From positions 62,001 through 126,000 of the forward strand of contig NZ_JAAOLX010000008.1 in NCBI RefSeq assembly GCF_011601265.1: a stretch of DNA of 64,000 bases, in the 5' to 3' direction. The stretch is from Iodobacter violaceini (GTDB lineage: Bacteria > Pseudomonadota > Gammaproteobacteria > Burkholderiales > Chitinibacteraceae). A program made the translations under genes and the position numbers. The notes under the pieces were generated by a model. The model worked only from the letters and a program-made list of their open reading frames with translations, did no database searches and was not told the DNA's origin. Numbering within the stretch: position 1 is the first letter of the stretch; each line of letters starts with the position of its first letter. Shown here in pieces: positions 1 to 7,620 of the stretch.

Positions 1-623
1 CGATCAGCGCTGACGGCCCGATCAACCTTTATAATGCAGTGGCACTGGCAGGCAGCAAAGAAGCCGTTGGCCAGGGTGTCCTGGTTTCGCTGAATGATGA
101 AATTCAGGGCGCACGCGATGTCACCAAAACCAACACCATGACAGGCAATACCTTCAGAGCGCCGGAGCTGGGCAGCCTGGGTTATATGGTATCGGGCCAG
201 GCCAAGTTTTACCGCAGCAGCACCCGTAAGCACACCAGTGAAACCGAATTCGATATAAGTAAGCTGGAAACCCTGCCTGCTGTGGATATTGCTTACGGCT
301 CAGCCAATGCCAACACCCTTGCAATTGATGCCTTTGCCGCTGCTGGCGATGTGGGTATTGTTTATGCAGGCACAGGGGATGGCAGTTTATCCACTCCGGT
401 TCGCACCCGCCTGACCGAGCTGCGTCAGAAAGGCATCCACATTAATCGCTCATCCCGCGTGGGCAATGGCCCGACTGTACGTGGCGGCGAGAATGACGAT
501 GACAAAACCGACTTCACCGTATCTGATACCCTCACCCCACAAAAAGCCCGCATCCTGCTGATGCTGGCGCTGACTAAAACCAAAGACAGCAAAGAAATTC
601 AACGCATGTTCTACACTTACTAA
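1..623 (+). CDS. L-asparaginase, C-terminal part (5' end outside window)
   Basis: The reading frame is open from base 3, so the gene starts upstream of the window. The visible ~206 residues match the C-terminal two thirds of bacterial type II L-asparaginases (asparagine to aspartate plus ammonia). They include the SADGPINLYNAV stretch, the LNDEI segment, the GTGDG loop typical of the small domain, and the closing MLALTKTKD helix. A GTG at 39 could look like a start, but the homologous sequence continues in front of it. Type II enzymes are usually periplasmic; the signal peptide would lie outside the window. A strong terminator follows 50 bases downstream, so this is the last gene of its transcript. 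Confidence 0.93.
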   Translation, partial: ISADGPINLYNAVALAGSKEAVGQGVLVSLNDEIQGARDVTKTNTMTGNTFRAPELGSLGYMVSGQAKFYRSSTRKHTSETEFDISKLETLPAVDIAYGSANANTLAIDAFAAAGDVGIVYAGTGDGSLSTPVRTRLTELRQKGIHINRSSRVGNGPTVRGGENDDDKTDFTVSDTLTPQKARILLMLALTKTKDSKEIQRMFYTY

Positions 624-673
624 GCAAACAGCATCTGCTGCATTTAATGCAGCAAAGCGTGTTTCTGAGTATA

Positions 674-702
674 AAAATGCGGCCTTTAAGGCCGCATTTT
701 TT
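674..702 (+). terminator. Rho-independent terminator after the asparaginase gene
   Basis: A 12-bp perfect stem (674-685 with 689-700, arms AAAATGCGGCCT and AGGCCGCATTTT) with a three-base loop ends in a run of T. It can act on both strands. Confidence 0.9.
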
Positions 703-800
703 ATGGTAAAGAATGAAACCATCCGATTATAAAATTACAAATTAAATAAACCGGCATGATGCACTAAGATCAATCAGGACAACGATTGAGGTATGCAGCC

Positions 801-1586
801 ATGATCAGTAAAACAGGTTTGTTTGCAATAGGATTGGCGGCAGGTTCAGCCTTTGCCTGTAATGGCACAATCACACCTGACAGCTTACCTGTCAACAATC
901 CTGATATTCATGGCGTAGCGGTTTTTTTGCCCGAAATTTTAGAAAATGCGGAGACCGGCCCTTTCCCTGATTTATTAAAAACCGTCAATAAATATTATCC
1001 TGAAGGCAAGATCAGCATCAGCATCGAGCCGGTAAAACGGGTTTATCTTGATACCAATAATAAAAATGCCGACTTTCGATTCCCAATTATGAAAATAAGC
1101 GAAGGCGCAGATAACTTCACGCCCTATCAGTTTTCAAAAGAAATGCTGGGAAAGGTCAGTTTTGTGCTTTATACATTCAGCAAAAAACCACTGACTAAAG
1201 AAGATATTTTAAAAGTATCCAACCTCGCCAAATATTCAATTGAAGCGCCACCCGTTAATTGGGGCTTTTCAACTAAAAGCGTCGTTAATTTAGAACAATC
1301 ACTCAAAAAACTAAATGCCGGGCGAATTGATGCGCTCATCTGGGCGCAGGAAGAAGCTGATTACCTTATTAAAAAATTCAAACTCAATCAAATCCGCCGC
1401 GCACATTTTGATGATTATCCGGATGTGCTGTTTTTATCCTGCAATCAGCGGGGCGATTTTGTAAACAATGCATTAAGCAAAGCCATCTCGGCAGCCCGCG
1501 CCAGCGGTGAATTGCAAAAAGCCTATATCAAAGTCCACAAGCCCTACCAGGACTGGCAGCCCTGGTCTGCAAAAAGCACCCCATAG
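801..1586 (+). CDS. Periplasmic substrate-binding-like protein (PBPb/SBP_bac_3 type)
   Basis: A 261-residue secreted protein. The first ~22 residues form a signal peptide that ends in an AFA-C-like site; the -3 residue is not the Leu of a lipobox, so peptidase I cleavage is more likely than lipidation. The rest resembles the small extracellular solute-binding-like proteins common in Gammaproteobacteria and Betaproteobacteria that are often not linked to a permease, and none is present here. I chose ATG 801 because GAGGT lies 8 bases upstream; a TTG at 786 would lengthen it without a ribosome site. The stop codon abuts the convergent LysR gene with no bases between. The ligand is unknown. Confidence 0.6.
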   Translation: MISKTGLFAIGLAAGSAFACNGTITPDSLPVNNPDIHGVAVFLPEILENAETGPFPDLLKTVNKYYPEGKISISIEPVKRVYLDTNNKNADFRFPIMKISEGADNFTPYQFSKEMLGKVSFVLYTFSKKPLTKEDILKVSNLAKYSIEAPPVNWGFSTKSVVNLEQSLKKLNAGRIDALIWAQEEADYLIKKFKLNQIRRAHFDDYPDVLFLSCNQRGDFVNNALSKAISAARASGELQKAYIKVHKPYQDWQPWSAKSTP

Positions 1587-2423
1587 TTATTTTAATAAAT
1601 CACTTTGCAAAAATGCATGTAATGCCTGCACCGCCGGGATTTCCAAAGCTTGCGCTGCATAGCACAAGCCCACACGCCGCGTTAAATAGGGGCCAGAGAG
1701 GGGGCGAATACAGATCCGGGGATGATCCACCAGCAAGGATTCAGGCAAGAGCGCCACTCCTAAGCCTGCAGCAACCATACGGGCAGCCAAGGTAAGGCTT
1801 CCCGCCTGCGCCGCAAAGCTCAGCCCCAGGCTGTTTTCCCCATGTAAAGCCAATAGCCTTTGATGTGATGAATGCGTCGGGCAGCTAATCCACCCGACTT
1901 GCGTCAAATGTGCCATTTCCAGCAAAGGCTCTGCCAGCAAGGGATGCCCGCCAGGCAGCGCCAAAACAAAGGCTTCTTCCCACAACGGCAAAAACAGCTC
2001 ATCTTCACAGCGAGACTCCTCCGCAGCCAGCCTGGCATCGCCACAGCAACCGGCCTGAATATTGAGCAAGATGGCCGATGAAGCTTGCGCCGCTTTGCTC
2101 AGAAAACGCTCAATCTGGCTCTCCCCCAAATCATCATCAATTCCCAGCTCCAGCGGCATGCGCTGCTGACGCTGACGAAACTGCCCGCTGAGCGCCGCAG
2201 CCTGATCAACCAGACGCCGTGCTTGCGGATATAAAAGCCGCGCCTCTTCAGTAGCCTCTACACCGCGTGCTTGCCGAATAAACAGCACCGCGCCCAGATC
2301 GTCTTCCAACTGGCGCAAGGTGGCAGATAAAGTAGGCTGGCTAAGGTATAAGCGCTGAGCGGCCTGCGTAATATTGCGTTCTTCAAACACCACAATAAAC
2401 GCTTTAAGTTGACGGATATCCAT
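1587..2423 (-). CDS. LysR-family transcriptional regulator
   Basis: 278 residues, normal for the family. The N-terminal winged helix-turn-helix (about 1-60) starts MDIRQLKAFIVVFEE and holds the typical ITQAAQRLYLSQPTLSATLRQLE recognition region. The C-terminal half is the periplasmic-binding-like effector domain, ending with the usual GLGVALLPESL stretch. It is transcribed away from the SDR gene at 2589, with 165 bases between them. By the usual LysR arrangement it probably controls that gene and itself. The effector is unknown. Confidence 0.9.
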   Translation of the reverse strand: MDIRQLKAFIVVFEERNITQAAQRLYLSQPTLSATLRQLEDDLGAVLFIRQARGVEATEEARLLYPQARRLVDQAAALSGQFRQRQQRMPLELGIDDDLGESQIERFLSKAAQASSAILLNIQAGCCGDARLAAEESRCEDELFLPLWEEAFVLALPGGHPLLAEPLLEMAHLTQVGWISCPTHSSHQRLLALHGENSLGLSFAAQAGSLTLAARMVAAGLGVALLPESLLVDHPRICIRPLSGPYLTRRVGLCYAAQALEIPAVQALHAFLQSDLLK

Positions 2424-2588
2424 AGAAAATGCCGATGGCAGAAAGAGGAATTAAGTATTTTTCATTCTAACAGGCCCTGACTAAACTAGCGTCATTCCAT
2501 AACTTACCAAGCCATACCATCCAATCACAGAAGATAATTGGGCAGTACCAGCAAGGAAGCCATCTACTTTACCGATACGAGGCAAGAT

Positions 2589-3311
2589 ATGACAAAAGCT
2601 CTGATTATTATTACCGGCGCAAGCTCCGGCATTGGTGCGGCCACGGCACGCTTACTCTCCAGCCAGGGGCACCCGCTCTTATTACTGGCACGTCGTCTGG
2701 ACCGCCTGCAAGCATTAAATCTGCCCAATACCCTGTGTAAAGCGGTGGATATTACCGATCGCGCCGCGCTGCTGGCTGCAGTGCAAGAAGCTGAAACACA
2801 GTTTGGCCCGGCAGATGGCATTATTAATAATGCAGGCATGATGTTACTGGGTGAAATGAGCAAGCAAAACCCGGCAGAATGGGACAGCATGTTTGATATC
2901 AACGTGAAAGGCCTGCTCAATGGCATTCATGCGGTGCTGGCAGGCATGGTGGCACGCAAGCACGGCACCATTATCAATATCAGCTCGATTGCTGGCCGTA
3001 AAACTTTCCCCAGCCATGTAGCCTATTGCGGCAGTAAGTTTGCTGTACATGCAATTTCAGAAAACCTGCGTGAAGAAGTGGCCGGCAGCGATGTGCGCGT
3101 CATTACCATTGCACCGGGTGCCGTTGAAACCGAGCTGCTCAGTCATACAACGGATGAAGCGATCAAGGCCGGTTACGAAGAATGGAAAGACGGCATGGGC
3201 GGCGTACTGGCCGCAACAGATATCGCCCAAGCAATCAGCTACGCTTATCATCAGCCACAAAATGTGTGTGTGCGGGAAATTGTATTAGCAGCAACACGCC
3301 AGCCTGCGTAA
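2589..3311 (+). CDS. SDR-family NAD(P)-dependent oxidoreductase
   Basis: A classical short-chain dehydrogenase of 240 residues. Visible are the cofactor loop TGASSGIG (residues 9-16), NNAG (80-83), the active-site Ser near 132-133 (NISSIAG) and Y146-x3-K150 (YCGSK). ARR after the second strand suggests NADP(H) preference. It resembles the YdfG/clavaldehyde dehydrogenase-like group; the substrate cannot be told. ATG 2589 is favoured over a TTG at 2538 because GAGG sits 6 bases ahead and the Rossmann fold starts right after it. It is the divergent partner of the LysR gene at 1587-2423. Confidence 0.9.
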   Translation: MTKALIIITGASSGIGAATARLLSSQGHPLLLLARRLDRLQALNLPNTLCKAVDITDRAALLAAVQEAETQFGPADGIINNAGMMLLGEMSKQNPAEWDSMFDINVKGLLNGIHAVLAGMVARKHGTIINISSIAGRKTFPSHVAYCGSKFAVHAISENLREEVAGSDVRVITIAPGAVETELLSHTTDEAIKAGYEEWKDGMGGVLAATDIAQAISYAYHQPQNVCVREIVLAATRQPA

Positions 3312-3376
3312 ATGAATCGCGGTTTCAAAACTAAAGGCCACTACCTTATCAAGGGTACAAAATAGATAAGCTATAA

Positions 3377-3417
3377 AAAATAATGGCCGAATTTATCTTA
3401 AATTGGGCCATTATTTT
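3377..3417. terminator. Bidirectional terminator hairpin between the SDR and LysR genes
   Basis: A 12-bp perfect stem (3377-3388 AAAATAATGGCC with 3406-3417 GGCCATTATTTT) is followed by a five-pair inner stem and an ATCTT loop. The A and T runs at the two ends suit termination from either side. The rest of the 329-base gap (3312-3640) holds no convincing gene. Confidence 0.75.
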
Positions 3418-3640
3418 CGCTTTATATTTTCGTATATATACGGCACTTTTAATTATATTAATGAAGTTTACTTCTGCATTCATGTGGCACCACGGCAAGC
3501 AGGCATTTTCACATCTCAAACCAAGGCTGAAGTATGTCTGCTATGGCGGATCTATTGATGCCAGCTTTTAAAATCAAAAGGCTGTTAGCCATCAGGTAGT
3601 GGCCTACATCAGACCTGATTACATCCTGCAGCCGTTAGCA

Positions 3641-4540
3641 TCAATTCAATGCACTATTTTCTTTTAATGCCTGCGCCATAAAATCGACAAAGGCACGGAT
3701 CTTGGCTGAACCATGCCGGCCTTCACGATGCACGATATGAATCGGTAAAGGTTTGGCCTCAAACTCGCCAAGCACGGTTTTTAATTCGCCACTTTGCAAG
3801 AGTCCAGCCACCTGGTACGACAATAAGCGGGTAATCCCCGCGCCATGGCGCACCGCGGCAATCGCACCGTCGTTACTCGTCACCGTTAGCCGCGGTTTGA
3901 TGCGAATTGCCTTATTGGCGTCATCGTCGCCAAATTTCCATTCGATGGCCGGGCTGATGCTGCTGGCCGCCACAATTTGATGTTTGAGCAAATCATTCGG
4001 CGTATTGGGGATGCCAAACTGTGCCAAGTACTCGGGCGATGCACACAACACACGCCGCACTTGCCCCACCCGTATTGCCCGCATCGAACTATCTGGTAAG
4101 GGACCGATACGAATCCCCACATCCACACCTTCTTCCAGCATATTCACCACCCTGTCCAGAAACAGCGCCGACACGTCTACATCCGGATAACGCCGCAAGA
4201 ATCCCACCACACTTGGCATCACAAACTGCTGACCAAACAAAACAGGCGCGGTGACCACCAAATGCCCACGCGGCTCCGCATTCACCCCAGCGGCAACTTC
4301 ATCGGCCTCTTGCACTTCAGCCAAAATCCGCCGTGCATCATCCAGATAGCGCAAACCTGCATCGGTTGCCCGCACATAGCGCGTGGTCCGATTGAGTAAC
4401 TTTACGCCCAGTTCTTCTTCTAATGCAGCGACTGCCCGCGTCACTGCCGGTGGCGACATGCCGAGTTTGCGCGCGCCGGCGGCAAAACTTTCTGTTTCTG
4501 CAACGGCGACATACACGCTCATCTGATGAAATCGATCCAT
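3641..4540 (-). CDS. LysR-family transcriptional regulator (CrgA/DmlR-like)
   Basis: 299 residues. An N-terminal HTH (about 1-60; ESFAAGARKLGMSPPAVTRAVAALEEELG) is followed by a substrate-binding-like domain (about 90-295) with the LDRVVNMLEEGVDVGIRIGPLPDS segment typical of the CrgA/DmlR branch. It is divergent from the AhpD-like gene at 4668, with 127 bases between. It probably senses a small molecule and controls the 4668-5781 genes; this is inferred from layout only. Confidence 0.9.
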   Translation of the reverse strand: MDRFHQMSVYVAVAETESFAAGARKLGMSPPAVTRAVAALEEELGVKLLNRTTRYVRATDAGLRYLDDARRILAEVQEADEVAAGVNAEPRGHLVVTAPVLFGQQFVMPSVVGFLRRYPDVDVSALFLDRVVNMLEEGVDVGIRIGPLPDSSMRAIRVGQVRRVLCASPEYLAQFGIPNTPNDLLKHQIVAASSISPAIEWKFGDDDANKAIRIKPRLTVTSNDGAIAAVRHGAGITRLLSYQVAGLLQSGELKTVLGEFEAKPLPIHIVHREGRHGSAKIRAFVDFMAQALKENSALN

Positions 4541-4667
4541 GGCTTTTATTCCAAATTTAGCAACAATCTATTGTGATACATGAGCATTCTTCTCTCAAGT
4601 GGCATTCGGCACAATGCACTCATTCACTGGCAACACAGCGAACCACTAACTAAACAGGAAGCACATT

Positions 4668-5204
4668 ATGAGCCGCATTAACGTCGTTACTACTGAAACT
4701 GCCACTGCCGAACAACAAGCATTGTTCGACGCAATTCACGCTCAATTGGGCATCGTACCGAACTTCTTAAAAGTGTTTGCCAATTCACCGGTGGCACTTC
4801 GTTCTTTCCTCGGCCTTCATGGCATCGCCAACGGCGGCAGCCTGGATTTGCAAACCCGCGAGCGTATCGCCCTGGCCTTGGCACAGCAAAACTCTTGCGA
4901 ATATTGCTTATCCGCTCACACCGCGATTGGTAGCAAAGCCGGATTGAATGGCGATGAAATCGCCGCCAACCGTGCCGGCAACAGCCAGGATGCCAAAGCC
5001 GCCATCGCTGTGAAATTGGCGCGCTCACTGGCTGAACACAATGGTGACATCACTACTGCTGAACTGACCGAAGCGCGTAATGCCGGTTTTACTGATGGCG
5101 ACATCGTCGAAATCATTACCCATGTCGGCATGAATATCCTGACCAATATTTTGGGCAAAGCGTCACGCCTTGAAATTGACTTCCCAAAAGTGACTCTCGC
5201 TTAA
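4668..5204 (+). CDS. Carboxymuconolactone decarboxylase-family / AhpD-like peroxidase-related protein
   Basis: 178 residues. The AhpD-type redox site is C77-E-Y-C80 followed by H84 (CEYCLSAH). Family members with this CxxC plus His act as thiol-dependent alkylhydroperoxidases rather than decarboxylases. The start has AGGAAG about 8 bases upstream. A paralogue of near equal length with its CxxC/His at identical positions lies at 9726-10274. The gene stands first in a run of redox genes (YHS protein, glutaredoxin) under a divergent LysR regulator. A role in peroxide or electrophile defence is inferred. Confidence 0.85.
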   Translation: MSRINVVTTETATAEQQALFDAIHAQLGIVPNFLKVFANSPVALRSFLGLHGIANGGSLDLQTRERIALALAQQNSCEYCLSAHTAIGSKAGLNGDEIAANRAGNSQDAKAAIAVKLARSLAEHNGDITTAELTEARNAGFTDGDIVEIITHVGMNILTNILGKASRLEIDFPKVTLA

Positions 5205-5283
5205 TTTTTTTACCCATGCGGTGCAATGCCTCCCTGTACAGGAGCCGCTAAACAAACCACTCAATGAACCCAAAGGAATGAAC

Positions 5284-5781
5284 ATGTTTAATGTACGCAA
5301 ATCCATCCTCGCTGCCGCTTTAATTTCAGGCTTTGCCACTTTCGCCGTCTTGCCAAGCACCGCCATGGCCTATGACGAAAATTCAACCGCCGCAATCAAC
5401 GTTGATGCCCAAGGTGTGGGCTTGCAAGGTTTTGACCCCGTGGCTTATTTCACCGTGAAAGCGCCAACGCTTGGCAATGCAGCTTACACCGCTAGCCACA
5501 ATGGCATCACTTACCACTTCGCCAGCAAAGGCAACCGTGACAAATTTACAGCCAATCCAGCGCATTACGCCCCCCGGTTCGGTGGCTTCTGCGCCATGGG
5601 CGTGGCACTGGATAAAAAGCTCGATGGTGACCCACAAGCTTGGAAAGTCGTCGACGGCAAGCTGTACCTGAACGTGAACAAAGAAGTACAGAAAAAATGG
5701 TTAGAAGATGTAGCTGGCAATTTGAAGAAAGCCAATATGGAATGGCCAGCGATCAAAGATAAAGCACCGAAAGATCTCTGA
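5284..5781 (+). CDS. Exported YHS-domain protein
   Basis: 165 residues with an N-terminal signal peptide (hydrophobic core followed by STAMA) and one YHS domain over about residues 45-100: GFDPVAYF, then YHFASKGNRDKF and YAPRFGGFCAMG. YHS domains often bind metals, especially copper, using Cys and other residues. ATG 5284 is preferred to ATG 5278 because AAGGA then sits 7 bases away instead of touching the start codon. It follows the AhpD-like gene by 79 bases and is probably cotranscribed with it. The function is unproven. Confidence 0.8.
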   Translation: MFNVRKSILAAALISGFATFAVLPSTAMAYDENSTAAINVDAQGVGLQGFDPVAYFTVKAPTLGNAAYTASHNGITYHFASKGNRDKFTANPAHYAPRFGGFCAMGVALDKKLDGDPQAWKVVDGKLYLNVNKEVQKKWLEDVAGNLKKANMEWPAIKDKAPKDL

Positions 5782-5796
5782 TCAAACCATAAACAA

Positions 5797-5847
5797 TGGG
5801 TATATCAGTCCAGGCATTTATTAAAAATATCTAGATTGATATACCCA
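5797..5847. repeat. Perfect 11-bp inverted repeat before the glutaredoxin gene
   Basis: TGGGTATATCA (5797-5807) and TGATATACCCA (5837-5847) are exact reverse complements 29 bases apart, in the gap between the YHS gene and grxC. No T-run follows, so it does not look like a terminator. It could be a regulator site or the ends of a tiny decayed element. Confidence 0.55.
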
Positions 5848-5879
5848 CACACAGCCCAAATGGGCAAAGGACATTCAAT

Positions 5880-6155
5880 ATGTCAGCCATCACGATGTAT
5901 AGCACCCGCTCTTGCCCATTTTGTGTGCAAGCCGAAAACCTGCTGCAGCGTAAAGGTTTGGCGGTCAATAAAATTCTGGTCGATCAAAATCAGGACGATT
6001 TTGTCACCATGGTCGAACGAACCGCTCGCCGCTCGGTGCCACAGATCTTTGTTGGTAATCGCCATGTCGGTGGATTGACCGACTTAGTGGCCTTAGATCA
6101 ATCGGGGCAGCTTGATGAATGGATCAAGGTGGTGGAACAGCATGAATCGGTGTGA
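5880..6155 (+). CDS. grxC: Glutaredoxin 3-type protein
   Basis: 91 residues, the usual length. The dithiol active site is C12-P-F-C15, followed by the cis-Pro TVP-like motif (SVPQIFV) and the GG of the glutathione site (HVGGLTDL). It reduces disulfides and mixed disulfides with glutathione in the cytoplasm. AAAGGA lies about 9 bases before the start. Its 3' end overlaps the start of the decayed DUF302 gene by 14 bases. This may be an accessory copy, since it sits in a redox gene cluster rather than next to secB. Confidence 0.92.
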   Translation: MSAITMYSTRSCPFCVQAENLLQRKGLAVNKILVDQNQDDFVTMVERTARRSVPQIFVGNRHVGGLTDLVALDQSGQLDEWIKVVEQHESV

Positions 6156-6548
6156 AGCGAATTTTGCATTTGGGGTGAATAAACTGCGCTCACCCTATTC
6201 GGTCAAAGCAACGATGGATCGGATTAACGACGCGCTGCTGCGTAAAGGCGCGACCATTTTTGCGCGCATTGATCATGCCGCCGCAGCTTAGCAAAACGAT
6301 TTGTCTTTGCCGGAGACCTGGTTACTCATTTTTGGCCATCCAAAATCAGGTACGCCATTGATGAATTCGGCCATTAGCGCGAGCTTGATTTACCGCTCAA
6401 GGTTTTGGCAACGATTGATTGTGAACAGCAGGTATGGCTTTTGTTGAATAACCCGCATTTTTTGCAGCTCCGTCATGGATTTCGCGAAAATTTACCCGCG
6501 CCGTTGCAAGAGATTGATCTTTTACTCGCCCAAGCATTAAAGGACTGA
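6142..6548 (+). pseudogene. DUF302-family gene, broken by a stop and a frameshift
   Basis: Reading from ATG 6142 gives a recognisable DUF302 protein: SPYSVKATMDRINDALLRKG, then IFARIDHAAAA, an in-frame TAG at 6289-6291, then LLIFGHPKSGTPLM. Around 6373-6381 one base appears to be missing. The frame then changes and runs ELDLPLKVLATID and WLLLNNPHFLQLRHG to a TGA at 6546-6548. Together the pieces give about 135 residues, the full family length. The gene was therefore intact recently. It overlaps grxC by 14 bases and is followed 2 bases later by bufA1, so these were once one operon. Confidence 0.85.
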
Positions 6549-6550
6549 AA

Positions 6551-6799
6551 ATGAACCCGAAAACTCTCATGTTAGCCAGTGCGATGACCGCAGTACTTGC
6601 CCTCGCTGCCCAGCCCACATTAGCTGCCGGCACCAGCAAGGAAAAATGCTTTGGTATCGCCAAAGCAGGAGGGAATGACTGTGCCGCCAATGGCCATTCC
6701 TGTGCTGGCATGGCTAAAAAAGCCAATGATGGCAAAGAATGGAAGCTGGTCGCCAAAGGCACATGTATCGACTTAAAAGGCTCGTTGAGCCCGATGTAA
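6551..6799 (+). CDS. bufA1: BufA1-family periplasmic bufferin-type metallophore precursor (DUF2282)
   Basis: 82 residues: a signal peptide (about 1-26, ending LAA) and a short mature peptide with four cysteines (C33, C44, C51, C72) in the KEKCFGIAKAGGNDCAANGHSCAG context of DUF2282. Bufferins are ribosomal peptides whose Cys residues are modified by an MNIO enzyme (DUF692, BufB) with a partner (DUF2063, BufC); they bind copper in the periplasm. Here bufB and bufC are absent and a DoxX gene follows at 6961. A terminator-like stem lies directly downstream. Either the modifying enzymes are encoded elsewhere or the peptide acts unmodified. Confidence 0.85.
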   Translation: MNPKTLMLASAMTAVLALAAQPTLAAGTSKEKCFGIAKAGGNDCAANGHSCAGMAKKANDGKEWKLVAKGTCIDLKGSLSPM

Positions 6800-6842
6800 A
6801 TTTGTTTTTGCTGTGATTCTCCTCCGTAGCCGACCCACTTGC

Positions 6843-6891
6843 CCCTGCAATTCAGCGCCTTTTAAGGCCTTTGATTTGCAGGGAATTTTTT
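6843..6891 (+). terminator. Terminator-like compound hairpin after bufA1
   Basis: An outer stem CCCTGCAA (6843-6850) with TTGCAGGG (6876-6883) encloses a small GCCTT/AAGGC hairpin (6857-6868). AA and six T follow (6886-6891). It could end most bufA1 transcripts and leave less read-through for DoxX. Confidence 0.65.
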
Positions 6892-6960
6892 AAGCCACAA
6901 AAGTGTAGGCCCCTGCCGTTTCCCCCAGCCAAGAACTCAAACCGATTCAAGGATATTGCC

Positions 6961-7410
6961 ATGCCCTTATTGCTACGACTTCAGCGCTTCGCCGAGCTCA
7001 AACCACTGAACACACTCGCGCCTGCCGCCGATTTGCTGCTGCGCCTCTATATCGGCAAAGTATTTTTCCTCTCTGGCCTGACCAAAATTGCCGATTGGAA
7101 TACAACCTTGTTTTTGTTTAACGACGAATATCACGTGCCATTGCTACCGCCGCAACTGGCCGCCATTGCTGGCACAGCAGGTGAACTGGCTTTGCCCGTG
7201 CTATTGATACTAGGGCTATTTACCCGCCTGTCAGCAGTCGGGCTGTTTGCACTCAACCTACTCGCGGTCGCCTCGTATTACCACGTTTTAAAAGACATTC
7301 CTGCCGCGCTGCAAGACCATCTGGAATGGGGCTTGATGATTTTCACCTTGGCCGCCGTGCCGCTGAGCCGTTGGAGTCTGGATACGTTTTTGCAGCGCCG
7401 TAGCGTTTAA
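6961..7410 (+). CDS. DoxX-family membrane protein
   Basis: 149 residues with four hydrophobic segments typical of DoxX. The first carries LLLRLYIGKVFFLSGLTKI, followed by WNTTLFLF and ALPVLLILGLFTRLSAVGL. DoxX proteins sit in the inner membrane and often accompany bufferin genes (as BufD) or thiol-redox genes. ATG 6961 is chosen over an upstream TTG because AAGGA lies about 9 bases ahead and the family N-terminus fits. A second DoxX gene is at 13445. Confidence 0.85.
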   Translation: MPLLLRLQRFAELKPLNTLAPAADLLLRLYIGKVFFLSGLTKIADWNTTLFLFNDEYHVPLLPPQLAAIAGTAGELALPVLLILGLFTRLSAVGLFALNLLAVASYYHVLKDIPAALQDHLEWGLMIFTLAAVPLSRWSLDTFLQRRSV

Positions 7411-7412
7411 TG

Positions 7413-7543
7413 CAATTCCATACAATGCAACAATGGTTAAACATCGCCTCGGTTTGTCCGCCAGTCGGGCTACTGGCGGACAAAGCCATGTCGATTCACA
7501 AGATTTAGAATCAAGCCGATTCAATTCCATAAAACGCAATAAT
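7413..7543. repeat. Direct repeat pair flanking a 13-bp hairpin
   Basis: Two 22-base copies (7413-7434 and 7522-7543, both beginning CAATTCCATA) match at 19 of 22 positions, 109 bases apart. Between them is a perfect 13-bp stem (7453-7465 TTTGTCCGCCAGT with 7472-7484) with a CGGGCT loop and no T-run. The gene before ends at 7410 and the next starts at 7621. The layout could mark an excised or miniature element, or a structured RNA. Confidence 0.5.
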
Positions 7544-7620
7544 AAATTTTAAAATACAGCCATTCTTCCTTTTTATATTAATAGGCACAATGTACTCAAT
7601 CTAATTAACTTGCCTTTGCC

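Noticed and set aside
3383-3571. 62-codon plus-strand open frame
   Set aside because: It begins inside the strong terminator stem, has no ribosome site and gives a low-complexity hydrophobic start with no family resemblance.
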